Shown one piece after another: positions 44,045 through 53,025 of a stretch of DNA of 64,000 nucleotides; within the stretch, counting starts at the first letter, position 1; each line of letters begins with the position of its first letter. Source of the stretch: JBOGTC01 sp050692055 (GTDB lineage: Bacteria; Chloroflexota; Limnocylindria; QHBO01). Both the position numbers and the translations under genes were made by a program. The notes below the pieces were generated by a model, which was not told where the DNA came from, did not search any database, and saw only the letters and a list, made by a program, of their open reading frames with translations. The stretch spans positions 7,202-71,201 of the forward strand of contig JBOGTC010000013.1 of assembly GCA_050692055.1 (NCBI GenBank), in the 5' to 3' direction.

Positions 44045-45085
44045 TCAACGACCTATGTTTGCGCGGCGCCCCAATCGAGCCGACCAGGCCAGCGCACCGA
44101 GCTGCAGGCGCAGCACGGGCAGAGCAGAGCGGCCTCCCACATTGATCCGCCGCATGCGCAGCCAGTCGGGTCGCGAGACGTCGTTGCTGCCCCGCTGGGT
44201 GGTGAAGGCGATCTGGAAGCCGGACCTTCGGACCGCAGCAACCGCCGTGGCATCCGCGCCACCTGCAGGATACGCGAAGACCGGGCTGGTGGGACCGAGC
44301 TCTCGCTCGAGATCAGCCAGCGACCCGCCGATCTCGTCTTCCAGGGCTCCGGGCGGCAGGCGATCCAATCGGGCATGCGTGCGTGAGTGCGGCAGCACCG
44401 CCAGGCCCTGCGCCGCGAGATCCCGCAGCTGCGCCCACGTCAGTACGGCGTTCGACGATGCTGCGGCACCGAGCTCGGCGATCCATCGGTCCGCCAGCGC
44501 CATGGCTTCCTCGTGCGGGAGTCGATGGAGCTTCGTCCGAAGCGTCCGATAGGCGATCAGCCTGTCATCGTGACTCCGAAGCCCGAGCGCTGCCGCGCCG
44601 CCGTCGCGAAGGGTGGGCCGGCGCGTCGTCATGAGGGCGTGATAGAGCCTGTCCCACCAGAAGCCTCGGACCGCTGCACCGGGATAGGCGGTCGGAACGA
44701 ACACCGCTGCCGGCACGCCATGGCGACGGAGCGTCGGCCAGGCGTGCTCTGCCAGGTCGCGGTACGCATCATCGATCGTGAGCAGCAGGCTCCTGCGCGG
44801 CGGGCGACCCCGGCCCTGTCGTACATCAAGGAGATCGCTGATCGAGATGATCTCGTAGTGCTGCTTCAGGAAGGTGATCTGGGCATCGAACTGGTCCGGC
44901 GTCGCGCTGATCAGCCCGGGGTACAGCTCGGGCCGATGATCGGGCTCGTCGACTCGGTGATAGGTGAGCACCGAGACGATGTCTCGAGATGGCGGCGCGA
45001 CTCTCTCGAGCGTCGCGGCCAGCCATGCCACCGCCTGGTGGTCAGACACGCGCGAAACCAGTCCCTTGATCACGTCTCCGTCCAT
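44045..45085 (-). CDS. NodB-type polysaccharide deacetylase
   Basis: 346 residues from ATG 45085. NodB motif 1 is LLTIDDAYRDL (DD pair, usual TFDDG changed to TIDDA). Motif 2 HSRTH (HSxxH) holds the two metal histidines, and VLTYHRVDE begins the domain as in the IcaB/PgaB group. No clear signal peptide. It likely removes N-acetyl groups from amino sugars of the polysaccharide or its precursor. A perfect 7-bp hairpin (GCAGCCG/CGGCTGC, 45094-45111) lies just upstream in its leader. Confidence 0.85.
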   Translation of the reverse strand: MDGDVIKGLVSRVSDHQAVAWLAATLERVAPPSRDIVSVLTYHRVDEPDHRPELYPGLISATPDQFDAQITFLKQHYEIISISDLLDVRQGRGRPPRRSLLLTIDDAYRDLAEHAWPTLRRHGVPAAVFVPTAYPGAAVRGFWWDRLYHALMTTRRPTLRDGGAAALGLRSHDDRLIAYRTLRTKLHRLPHEEAMALADRWIAELGAAASSNAVLTWAQLRDLAAQGLAVLPHSRTHARLDRLPPGALEDEIGGSLADLERELGPTSPVFAYPAGGADATAVAAVRRSGFQIAFTTQRGSNDVSRPDWLRMRRINVGGRSALPVLRLQLGALAWSARLGRRANIGR

Positions 45086-45191
45086 AACAAGCAGCAGCCG
45101 TGAGCGGCTGCCGGTAAGGGGTCGCGATAACTCCGTGGCTGAGCGTAAGCATATACTCCGCGGCATCGAACGCCCGTACGCATCCTGAGCT

Positions 45192-46118
45192 GTGCCCGTG
45201 AATCCGCCCGCTTCCCTGCATCCGGTGCTCCTGGCCGCGGCCTCTGCCGTGGCGAGCAGCATCGGACGGCGCGCGCCGGTCGAGTACGACCACAGCGAGA
45301 CCGGCTCCGGCGAGGCGGTGGTCATCACCGTGGCGGCTGCTCGCTCAGACAACGGCATCGGACGGAGGCTGGCCGAGATGGGTTTCGCGCAGGTGGGAGG
45401 CATGCCGCAAGTCCGCCGCTACGTGGGCTACGACCCAGCCACCGATCGCTGGCTGACGCTCGAGCTGCGTCCGCAGCCAACCATGCATGCGTCACGCCCG
45501 TCGCGGGCTCGGCGCAGAATCGGTTCCGTGGTGGACTGGATCCTCGCGCGTCGACCAGGCATCACGGTCGCCGTCGTGGGGCCGGATGGCGCCGGAAAGT
45601 CGACGCTCATCTCAGGCCTGGCGCGGTCCTTCGCCCTCCCGGTGCGCACCTTCTATGCCGGCCTCTATCCCCAGGGCGAGACGCGTCGCAACGCCCTGGT
45701 GGGACTCGGCACGCTGCAGCAGCTCGTGCGCCTGTGGCGCATCCGCGCCCTGGCCTCATACCATCGCCGGCGCGGTCGCCTCGTCATTTTCGATCGCTAT
45801 CCCTATGACGCCCTGCTGCCGCTGCCACCGCGAGCCCGCCGACGCTCCAGCTGGCGCAGAGCCCTCCTGGCGCGGGCATGCGCCGCCCCGGACCTGCTGA
45901 TCGCGCTGGATGCGCCATCCGAGGTCCTTCGTCAACGACGCGACGAACATCCGGTCGAGCGCATCGAGGCTCATCGGCTTCACTATGCCGAGCTGGCCCG
46001 CACGCTGCCCAACGGCGAGCTGGTCGACGCATCGCAGGGAATCGAAGCCGTCCGCCGACGAGCGACGGACCTCGTCTGGCGACGCTACGCGAGTTCCCTG
46101 AGAGGCGCTGGTCGCTGA
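45192..46118 (+). CDS. Tmk-like P-loop kinase with decayed nucleotidyltransferase-like N-terminus
   Basis: 308 residues from GTG 45192 (GTG 45198 is an alternative). Residues ~35-95 align with the nucleotidyltransferase domain of 32414-33529 (RRLAEMGFAQVGG, YDPATDRWLTLEL) but the DxD metal pair is gone (EAVVITV). Residues ~120-300 are an intact kinase: Walker A GPDGAGKST (130-138), VIFDRYPYD, and LLIALDAPSEVLRQR. This is the mirror image of the decay in the 32414 protein. A TATACT -10-like hexamer at 45152-45157 precedes it, without a clear -35. Confidence 0.72.
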   Translation: MPVNPPASLHPVLLAAASAVASSIGRRAPVEYDHSETGSGEAVVITVAAARSDNGIGRRLAEMGFAQVGGMPQVRRYVGYDPATDRWLTLELRPQPTMHASRPSRARRRIGSVVDWILARRPGITVAVVGPDGAGKSTLISGLARSFALPVRTFYAGLYPQGETRRNALVGLGTLQQLVRLWRIRALASYHRRRGRLVIFDRYPYDALLPLPPRARRRSSWRRALLARACAAPDLLIALDAPSEVLRQRRDEHPVERIEAHRLHYAELARTLPNGELVDASQGIEAVRRRATDLVWRRYASSLRGAGR

Positions 46119-46122
46119 TATC

Positions 46123-47337
46123 TTGCTGCTACGAGACCTCGCCTATCCGCTCATGCCGCTGGAGGTCAGCCGAGGGACGGTGGTCGAAGGCGAGGCTTGG
46201 TCGGTTGACCCCTCGTCCCTTCCGGAGGGGTACGACGTCATCGTCTGGGGCAGGCTGCCGGACGCCGCGGCCGGACCGCGTGAGGCGCTTCTCGCCGCCG
46301 CGAGTCGTGAGGTCACGCTCAGCACCATCCACCGGCGCGCGCCAGCGCCCCTCCGCGTCGCCGCCGTCCACCGGCTCCCGGCCCGCCAGCTCGATCACGG
46401 CCCTCGAGGACGGCTCCGGTCGTTCGTTCGTGGGGGCGCCATGGTCGAGTTCAGCTCCCCCTCATCGGGAAGACGCATCCTCGATGAAGTCATGGCGGCT
46501 GCAGGGGGGCGACCCGCATCGTCGCAGCTGTACGCCGGGTCGGGTGGCGCACTCCTGCGCTCATTGGCTGTCGGCGCTGACCAGCGGGCATTCCTGCGCG
46601 TTGCCAGGGCCGGTGGGTCCGGAGACCCGAGCCACCTTTCCACCACGCTGCGCCAGGTCGCGGCGGCACGCATCCCTCTGGCTCCCAGGCTGCTGGGGCA
46701 GGGCGAAACGGCTGGGGCCTCGTGGATTCTCGAGACCGCCCTTTCCGGCCGGCGCCCACGGCGCCTGACCCTGGACCTGGCGAGGCAGGCGGCGGATCTC
46801 GTCTCGTCGTTTCCGCGGACCGGTGGCCGTCCGACGACGCTCGAGCGCGACCTTCGAGGTATCGCGTTCGCGCTGCCACGGTTTGCAGACCCCCTGGAAC
46901 GCTTGAATGCGGAGCTTCGGCCGATGCTTCAGGAGGTCCCGGCGGTCATGCGACACGGCGATCTGTGGACGGGCAATCTCCTCGTCAGCCGCGGCCGACT
47001 CTGCGGGGTCATCGACTGGGATGCGTCGGACCCGGCGGCCGTGCCAGGCAGTGATCTCCTGCAGCTCGTGGCTGGCGAGATCCGGCGGCGAGCCCGCGCA
47101 TCGCTTGGAACCGCCTTTCTGATGCAGCCATGGCGCACGGACCTGTTCACGAAGGTCGCAGCGCCGTACTGGTCCGAGATCGAGCTCGAGCCCACGCCCC
47201 AGCTGCTCGACCTCGTCGGCATTGCCTGGTGGGCGACGGAGGCCCACGGAACGCTGGCCCGCCTCCCGCACAGGGCGGCAGATCGCGGTTGGGTGGAGTC
47301 AAACGTGGAGGCCGTTCTCTCCGCCCTCGCACCGTAG
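46123..47337 (+). CDS. APH-fold kinase with extra N-terminal domain
   Basis: 404 residues; TTG 46123 lies 4 nt after the previous stop, with ATG 46153 as an alternative. Residues ~1-120 form a small unrecognised domain resembling the N-terminal half of the 34773 protein. The APH core has RHGDLWTGNLLV (H278, D280, N285) and GVIDWDASDP (D298). It should phosphorylate a small molecule or sugar hydroxyl. Tightly linked to the Tmk-like gene, so the two may act in sequence on one substrate. Confidence 0.75.
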   Translation: MLLRDLAYPLMPLEVSRGTVVEGEAWSVDPSSLPEGYDVIVWGRLPDAAAGPREALLAAASREVTLSTIHRRAPAPLRVAAVHRLPARQLDHGPRGRLRSFVRGGAMVEFSSPSSGRRILDEVMAAAGGRPASSQLYAGSGGALLRSLAVGADQRAFLRVARAGGSGDPSHLSTTLRQVAAARIPLAPRLLGQGETAGASWILETALSGRRPRRLTLDLARQAADLVSSFPRTGGRPTTLERDLRGIAFALPRFADPLERLNAELRPMLQEVPAVMRHGDLWTGNLLVSRGRLCGVIDWDASDPAAVPGSDLLQLVAGEIRRRARASLGTAFLMQPWRTDLFTKVAAPYWSEIELEPTPQLLDLVGIAWWATEAHGTLARLPHRAADRGWVESNVEAVLSALAP

Positions 47338-47383
47338 CCCAGGCGCTCCCCATCTCGCTACATCGCCCAGCTTCAGCGGCATC

Positions 47384-47413
47384 GCGGAGAGGCCACAGGC
47401 CGTGGCCCTCCGC
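47384..47413. terminator. Bidirectional hairpin between convergent genes
   Basis: GCGGAG-A-GGCCAC, loop AGGCC, GTGGCC-CTCCGC gives a 12-bp stem with one bulged A. It lies between the convergent stops at 47337 and 47447, so it can end transcription from both sides. No clear T-run. Confidence 0.6.
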
Positions 47414-47446
47414 AGTACCGCATCCACGGTGTGACGAGCTAGGGCC

Positions 47447-48976
47447 TCAGTTGGCCACCACGAAGTCAACGTACTGCAGCCCGGTCAGACGCTTTCCACC
47501 GTCAACCGCATCGACCCGCAGCACCAGCGTGTGGAGGCCGTTGGCCATGGTCGTCGTGTCGATCCGCAGCGACCCGCGGAACTCGCTGTTCCACTGGCCG
47601 AGCACGATTCCACCGCCGTCCGAGTCCTCATCGTTGTGATGGAAGTCGGGACCGATGTAGGCCGCGCTGAAGGTCGTCTGCCCACCGCCAGAACCGGCAT
47701 CGAGCCGGACCTGCGGCTGCCACACGCCGCTGACCGTCTGGCCCGGCAACACGCCCGTGAGGGACTGCAGCACCGGATTCTGGTAGCCGTTATCGGTATA
47801 CCAGCCGCGACCCACGATGCCGCCGATGCCGTCGCGCTGGCCACCGTCCGAATTGCCGTTCTCCGTCCTGATCGGCCAGCCGGAGCTGGTGAGCATGACC
47901 TCGCCGTTGGACAGCTCGACGCGCGGCTTGAACCTCAGCTCGTGCCACCCGTCGTTGGCCTTGGTGGTATCGACACGGGTACGGACCCAGTACTCGCACG
48001 TTCGGCCAGTGCCACACGTCTCGTCCATGCCGACCGCGTGCAGGTTCCCTTGCCCCGCGTGATTCGTGAACAGCGCGGTCTCATAGCGGAACAGGTGGCC
48101 GGGGTTGTCGTGCAGGGTGATGAGCGTGTCGAAGGTGACCACGCCCGAAACGGTCTGTCCCAGCGGCACGCACGACGCGGCGTGCAGGTGCGCGATCTGG
48201 CCCTCCGCCAACGGGTCGCCCTCCCACCACGTGTGAATCTGTAGGAAGGTCCTCGGCTCGGGGTAGCCGGTGCACGTCACCGGGTTGCCCGACCCGGCCG
48301 CGTGTCCGGGCTGCTGAGCGGTCGCGCTTTCCTCGTGCTGCTCCGGGGTCGGCTGCGCAGTCGGCTCGCCAGTGGTCACCACCGGGGCCGGGGCCGGGGC
48401 AGCCACCGTCGTCGGCGCCGGTGTCGGCTCTTCACTCGGCAGCTGGGGCGCCGGAACGGTCAGCTCTGGTCCGCCGCCCAGGTCGGTTGTCGTCGGATCT
48501 GCCAGCACGGGCGTCGGGTCCGGCTCGACAGCGACCGGCAGCTCCAGCACGCGCACGGTAACGGTCGCCTCACGCGGTTCGCCCGAATCGCTCGAATGCT
48601 CGACCGCCGTCAGCTCATACGAACCCTCCTCAGCGTCGGCCGGCACGGTCACGACCGTCTCGAATCTGCCTGCGCTATCGGCGATCACGACGGCCATGCC
48701 CTGCGACGAGCCATTCCAGCGCAGCTCGATGTGAGCGTTCGGAGCGAAGCCCTCACCCGCTGCGACCACCGCCCCACCGGGGACGGCCGCCATGATGACG
48801 GAGAGCTCCGGGCTCGCCGCCTCGACCCGGGTGCTCGCGAATGCCATGACGCACAGGACGAGCGCGATCGGGATCGTCCGGAGCGGTCCGGGTAATCGAC
48901 TGGGGCGTTTCGGTTCGGTGAGGTTGAATGACAGCTGGCGGGGTCGCTGGCTCGAGACCAGGGATGGGGCACGCAT
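47447..48976 (-). CDS. Secreted multidomain protein, function unknown
   Basis: 509 residues. A ~34-residue basic leader is followed by a signal peptide (TIPIALVLCVMAFASTRVEA, cleaved near residue 53). Residues ~55-145 form an Ig-like/IPT-type domain (AGEGFAPNAHIELRWNG, GSYELTAVEHSS), 150-230 a Pro/Thr/Glu linker, and 235-509 two related beta-rich domains with cysteine pairs (CTGYPEP...CVPLGQT; CGTGRTCEYW). LGQTVSGVVTFDT and PGQTVSGVWQPQ mark an internal repeat. Probably an extracellular matrix or wall protein. The strong SD (GAGGAAGG, 7 nt before ATG) can be masked by an upstream complement. Confidence 0.75.
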   Translation of the reverse strand: MRAPSLVSSQRPRQLSFNLTEPKRPSRLPGPLRTIPIALVLCVMAFASTRVEAASPELSVIMAAVPGGAVVAAGEGFAPNAHIELRWNGSSQGMAVVIADSAGRFETVVTVPADAEEGSYELTAVEHSSDSGEPREATVTVRVLELPVAVEPDPTPVLADPTTTDLGGGPELTVPAPQLPSEEPTPAPTTVAAPAPAPVVTTGEPTAQPTPEQHEESATAQQPGHAAGSGNPVTCTGYPEPRTFLQIHTWWEGDPLAEGQIAHLHAASCVPLGQTVSGVVTFDTLITLHDNPGHLFRYETALFTNHAGQGNLHAVGMDETCGTGRTCEYWVRTRVDTTKANDGWHELRFKPRVELSNGEVMLTSSGWPIRTENGNSDGGQRDGIGGIVGRGWYTDNGYQNPVLQSLTGVLPGQTVSGVWQPQVRLDAGSGGGQTTFSAAYIGPDFHHNDEDSDGGGIVLGQWNSEFRGSLRIDTTTMANGLHTLVLRVDAVDGGKRLTGLQYVDFVVAN

Positions 48977-48983
48977 GCTGGGA

Positions 48984-49059
48984 CCTTCCTCGGGTGCGGG
49001 TGCCGACTCTCATCGGCCTCGACGCGGCCCGTCAGCTCGCCCGTTCGTCCCGAGGAAGG
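48984..49059 (-). promoter_or_regulatory. Inverted repeat able to mask the Shine-Dalgarno of the secreted-protein gene
   Basis: On the minus strand the leader holds CCTTCCTCGGG (49059-49049) and, 54 nt later, its perfect complement CCCGAGGAAGG (48994-48984). The second arm contains the SD and ends 7 nt before the ATG. Pairing would hide the SD. The rest of the gap (to 49230) shows only a weak TATGCT -10-like hexamer on the minus strand. Confidence 0.5.
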
Positions 49060-49230
49060 CGCGAAATGGCGATTTGCGAGCCTCCTCGCGCAGGGCGGCA
49101 CGCGAGTTCAGGGAAGCATACAGCACCGCTCCAAGCCCGCGTGCGCCAGATCGGTACCTACGCCTACTCGAACGCGAGCGTCGTAGCTCTCCGGTCCTGG
49201 TCGGCTCCGATTGGCTCGGGTCGGCGGAGC

Positions 49231-49890
49231 CTAGGCCGGCGGCAGGTACCCGAGCTCCTCGAGCCTCGCGACCACCCTGGCGGCGCTCTCATCAGGTGTC
49301 TCGCGGCCGTCCGAGTAGCAGGTCACCTCGGCGTTCAGCGGCGCCTCGTACGGGTCGCTGACGCCGGTGAAGTTGGCGAGCTCTCCGGCCAGCGCCTTCT
49401 TGTAGAGGCCCTTGACGTCGCGCTCGGCGAGCACGTCGATGGGCGCCTCGACGTACACCTCCACGAAGCGTCCGATGTTGGCGCGCACCTCGTCGCGGAT
49501 CTCGCGATACGGGCTGATGGCGGCGGCGATGGCGACGGTCTCGTTGCGCGTGAGGAGCTCGCATACCCATCCGATGCGCCGGATGTTGGTATCGCGATCC
49601 TCCTTGCTGAAGCCGAGCCCCTTCGAGAGGTGCGTGCGCACGACGTCGCCGTCGAGCACCTCCACTCGAAGGCCGCGGGCGCGCAGCTCACGCTCCACGA
49701 TCTCGCTGATGGTGCTCTTGCCGGCCCCGGACAGGCCGGTGAACCAGATGGTGAAGCCGATGCTGGCATCGGCCGCGCGCGGCGTGCCGGCGTCGCCATG
49801 CGTGGAGGCGGCCGGGGCCTGCCCCATGGCGGCGGTCGTGTCGGGCGTATCGGTGGTCATCGGTCCGTTCGTCGTTGCTCCTGTGCTCAC
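49231..49890 (-). CDS. cysC: Adenylylsulfate (APS) kinase
   Basis: 219 residues from GTG 49890, overlapping the sat stop (GTGA); ATG 49860 is an alternative. P-loop GLSGAGKST, then the APS-kinase signature LDGDVVRTHLSKGLGFSKED RDTNIRRIG and the substrate loop SPYREIRDEVR. GLYKKALAGELANFTGVSDP is the C-terminal APS-binding region. It phosphorylates APS at the 3' position to make PAPS, the sulfate donor of the three sulfotransferases upstream. The N-terminal ~35 residues are low complexity. Confidence 0.95.
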   Translation of the reverse strand: MSTGATTNGPMTTDTPDTTAAMGQAPAASTHGDAGTPRAADASIGFTIWFTGLSGAGKSTISEIVERELRARGLRVEVLDGDVVRTHLSKGLGFSKEDRDTNIRRIGWVCELLTRNETVAIAAAISPYREIRDEVRANIGRFVEVYVEAPIDVLAERDVKGLYKKALAGELANFTGVSDPYEAPLNAEVTCYSDGRETPDESAARVVARLEELGYLPPA

Positions 49891-51062
49891 TGCGGTACCG
49901 GGCTGCGGTTGGCGTCGATCAGAATCTGGGCCACCTCCGGCCGGCTGAACTCCGGCGGCGGCATCTCGCCGCTCGACAGCAGCTCTCGCACCTTCGTGCC
50001 CGACAGGATGAGATGAGCCTCGTCGCCGTGCGGGCAGGTCTTGTACGACGCCATGCCCTCGCAGGCGTGACACCAGAACGTGTGCTCGAAGAAGAGCGGC
50101 GTGATCCCGAGCTCGTCCGGCCCGAACTCGTCGAAGATGTGGTGCGCGTCGTAGGTGCCGTAGTAGCTGCCGACCCCGGCATGATCGCGGCCGACGATGA
50201 AGTGGGTGCAGCCATAGTTCTTGCGCGCGATGGCGTGGAAGATCGCCTCGCGCGGGCCGCCGTAGCGCATGGCGGCGGGGTAAACGGAGAGCAGGGTGCG
50301 GTCGGCCGGATAGTAGGCGGCGAGGAGCGTCTCGTAGGCGCGCATGCGCACGTCGGCCGGAGTATCGTCCGACTTCGTGTCGCCGACCAGTGGGTGGACC
50401 ATCAGGCCGTCGACCACTTCCAGCGCGACCTTGGTGAGGTACTCATGAGCGCGGTGGATCGGGTTTCGCGTCTGGAACCCTACCACGCGTCGCCAGCCCC
50501 GCTCGGCGAAGATGGCACGGGTCTGCGCGGGGGCCCGACGGTGCTCCGCGAACGGAGGATCCTGGGGTTCTTCGAGCACCCAGACCTCGCCGCCGAGGTA
50601 GACGTCACCGGCCGCCTGGATGCGCGCGACGCCGGGGTGCGCCTCCTCCGTCGTACGGAAGACGCTCCGGGCCTCGTGCTCCTTGTCGTAGGCGTACTTC
50701 TCCGATAGCTCGAGGATGCCGACCGCCCTCCCGGCGTCGTCCACCAGCGAGATCTCCGAGCCGATCTCGAGCCGGTCGGCATGGTCGCGAGGCACGGCCA
50801 GGGCCACCGGGATGGTCCAGGGCAGTCCGTTGGCCAGGCGCATCAGGTCCACGACGCTGCGGTAGTCCGCCTCGCCCATGAACCCGGTCAGCGGGCTGAA
50901 GGCGCCGTTGCCGATCAGCTCGAGGTCCGAGATGCCGACTGAGCTGAGCGTGACGGCAGGAAGGCTGCTCGACCGCTCCCGCGCGGCCTCGCGCGCGGAG
51001 TCGGTGAGCTGGCGATCGACGAGGGTCCCTCCGTGAGGGGCGATCTGAACGGAATTGGACAC
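49887..51062 (-). CDS. sat: Sulfate adenylyltransferase (ATP sulfurylase)
   Basis: 391 residues from a GTG start with GGAGGATCC upstream. PUA-like N-terminal domain, then the nucleotidyltransferase motifs QTRNPIHRAHEYL (QxRNxxHxxH), VYPAAMRYGGPREAIFHAI, FIVGRDHAGVG and KTCPHGDEAHLILSGTKVRE. Monofunctional Sat-type, not the CysDN type. It makes APS from ATP and sulfate. Coupled to cysC and 99 nt downstream of the SLC13-type transporter stop, on the same strand. Confidence 0.96.
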   Translation of the reverse strand: MSNSVQIAPHGGTLVDRQLTDSAREAARERSSSLPAVTLSSVGISDLELIGNGAFSPLTGFMGEADYRSVVDLMRLANGLPWTIPVALAVPRDHADRLEIGSEISLVDDAGRAVGILELSEKYAYDKEHEARSVFRTTEEAHPGVARIQAAGDVYLGGEVWVLEEPQDPPFAEHRRAPAQTRAIFAERGWRRVVGFQTRNPIHRAHEYLTKVALEVVDGLMVHPLVGDTKSDDTPADVRMRAYETLLAAYYPADRTLLSVYPAAMRYGGPREAIFHAIARKNYGCTHFIVGRDHAGVGSYYGTYDAHHIFDEFGPDELGITPLFFEHTFWCHACEGMASYKTCPHGDEAHLILSGTKVRELLSSGEMPPPEFSRPEVAQILIDANRSPVPQ

Positions 51063-51161
51063 GAACGGCGGATCCTCCGGTGATGTGACGGGGCCATCGG
51101 AATACCGGTGGCGGCGGGCGGCGGCCTCCTATGGTAGCGCGTCCGCCGATCTGCCCCGTCC

Positions 51162-52931
51162 TCAGAAGGGAAAGGCGAGCGGGATCAGGACGGTCGCCAG
51201 CACGATGGTCATGAGGTTCAACGGCAGGCCCACTCGCGTGAAGTCGGAGAACCGGTACCCACCGAGCCCGTAGACGAGCAGGTTCGTCTGGTATCCGATG
51301 GGCGTCAGGAACGAAAGGCTGGCGCCCAGCGCCACGGCGATGACGAACGGGCGCGGATCGCTGCCCGTGGCGGCAGCGGTCGCCAGCGCGACCGGAAACG
51401 CGATGACCGCCGCTGCGTTGTTCGAGATGAGCTCGGTGAGCAGCATGGTCGTGATCAGCACGGCCGCCAGGACGCCGAGCGGCCCGAACGGCTCCATGAC
51501 GCCGACTAGGAGCCCCGCGATCGCCTCGCCGAGGCCGCTCTTCTCCACCGCCGAGCCCAGGCCGAACGCCGCAGCGATGAGGATGACGATGTTGAGATCC
51601 ACCGCGTCGCGTGCCTGGCGGACGGTGAGCACCCGCGTGGCGACGATTGCCAGCGCCGCACCCAGCGAGGCATGGAGAATCGGCACGATCCCGAGGCCGG
51701 TCAGCGCCACCAGCGCGAAGCCGATGATGCCCACCAGTCCGGCCTTGCGCGGCTGCGTGGGCGGGATTCCTCCCAGGGAGGCGACGACCAGGAAGTCGAG
51801 CCTGTCGCGCCAGCGGTCGCGAAACGCGCGATCGCCGAGCACCAGGAGCGTGTCGCCGAGGCGCAACGGCACCTCGCCCAGCTTGGCGTCGATCCGTTGG
51901 CCGGCGCGGTGGATGGCAAGCACCGCGGCGTCATACCGCGCCCGGAATCCGATCTCCTTCAGCGTGTGGCCCACGAGGTCGCCGCCCGCCCCGACGACGA
52001 CCTCGTAGAAGCGGTGGCCGCCGGTGGCGAGCTCGTCGATGTGCCGGCTCTCGGCTGACTCCAGGCCGCGCATGCGCTGGAGGTCCACGATCTGGTCGAC
52101 GCGCCCGACGAAGGTCAGCAGGTCGCCACCGGCCAGCGGCTCATGCGGCGCCACTGGCACGATGCGCCGTCCCCCCCGCTCGATCTCGACCAGGAAGACC
52201 CCCTGGAGCTGCCGCAGGCCGGCCGTCTCGACCGTGGAGCCATCGACGGGACCAGCGGCTGCCACCCGCATCGTCACCGTGAAGTCCCGGCCGCCGGCGG
52301 CGATCGCCTCGCGCGAGGAGTCGCGCGCCGGCAGCAGGCGACCTGCGACCAGCACCATGAGCAGGCAACCCACGATCGCGATTGGCAGGCCCACCGGAGT
52401 GAGCTCGAACAGATCGAGCGGGGGCATGCCCGACTCGACCAGCAGACCTGAGACGGTGAGATTCGTCGACGTGCCGATTGCGGTGATCACGCCGCCCAGG
52501 ACCGCCGCATAGCTGAGCGGGATGAGGAAGCGCGAGGGAGGGAGCCCCCGTCGCTGCGAGAGCTCGAGCACGGCGGGCACCGTCATCGCCACCAGCGTGG
52601 TGTTGTTGAGAAAGCCGGACATCCCGGCGATCGGGAACAGCAGGCGCGCGAGCAGCACCCGCCCCTGCCGCGCGGATCCGAACAGCCCGGCCACCACGGG
52701 CTGCATCACGCCCGCCACGTCAACCGCCCGAGCGAGAATCAGTAGCGCGCCGACCACGATGGGCGCCTCGCTGCTGAATCCGCGAAACGCCTCGTCGGGC
52801 TCGACGAGTCCGATGAGCAGCAGGACGATGGTGGCGGCCAGGACCGCCAGCGCAGGCTGAACCATGTCGCGCGCCAGCACGACCACGAGCGCCACGATGA
52901 CGCCCAACGTGAGCCAGGCTTCGAGTCCCAT
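51162..52931 (-). CDS. SLC13/DASS-type transporter with two TrkA-C domains (probable sulfate permease)
   Basis: 589 residues from ATG 52931, where the first helix begins (LTLGVIVALVVVLARDMV). Two transmembrane blocks (~1-185 and ~400-589) flank two RCK/TrkA-C-like domains (~205-370: LRQLQGVFLVEIERGG, HTLKEIGFRARYDAAVLAI). FLNNTTLVAMTVP and TELISNNAAAVIAFP are the paired substrate hairpin motifs, and TAIGTSTNLTVSG and LTPIGYQTNLLVYG are the DASS signatures. Members carrying this layout transport divalent anions such as sulfate. Position just before sat-cysC supports sulfate. Confidence 0.85.
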   Translation of the reverse strand: MGLEAWLTLGVIVALVVVLARDMVQPALAVLAATIVLLLIGLVEPDEAFRGFSSEAPIVVGALLILARAVDVAGVMQPVVAGLFGSARQGRVLLARLLFPIAGMSGFLNNTTLVAMTVPAVLELSQRRGLPPSRFLIPLSYAAVLGGVITAIGTSTNLTVSGLLVESGMPPLDLFELTPVGLPIAIVGCLLMVLVAGRLLPARDSSREAIAAGGRDFTVTMRVAAAGPVDGSTVETAGLRQLQGVFLVEIERGGRRIVPVAPHEPLAGGDLLTFVGRVDQIVDLQRMRGLESAESRHIDELATGGHRFYEVVVGAGGDLVGHTLKEIGFRARYDAAVLAIHRAGQRIDAKLGEVPLRLGDTLLVLGDRAFRDRWRDRLDFLVVASLGGIPPTQPRKAGLVGIIGFALVALTGLGIVPILHASLGAALAIVATRVLTVRQARDAVDLNIVILIAAAFGLGSAVEKSGLGEAIAGLLVGVMEPFGPLGVLAAVLITTMLLTELISNNAAAVIAFPVALATAAATGSDPRPFVIAVALGASLSFLTPIGYQTNLLVYGLGGYRFSDFTRVGLPLNLMTIVLATVLIPLAFPF

Positions 52932-53025
52932 GCAGTGCGCCGTCCTGGAAGTAGAATCTGCCGGACGCCCCGGCCTGCCCGCAGTAAGCGGTGACGAGTC
53001 CGTCGGGCAGGGAGGATACCTGTTG

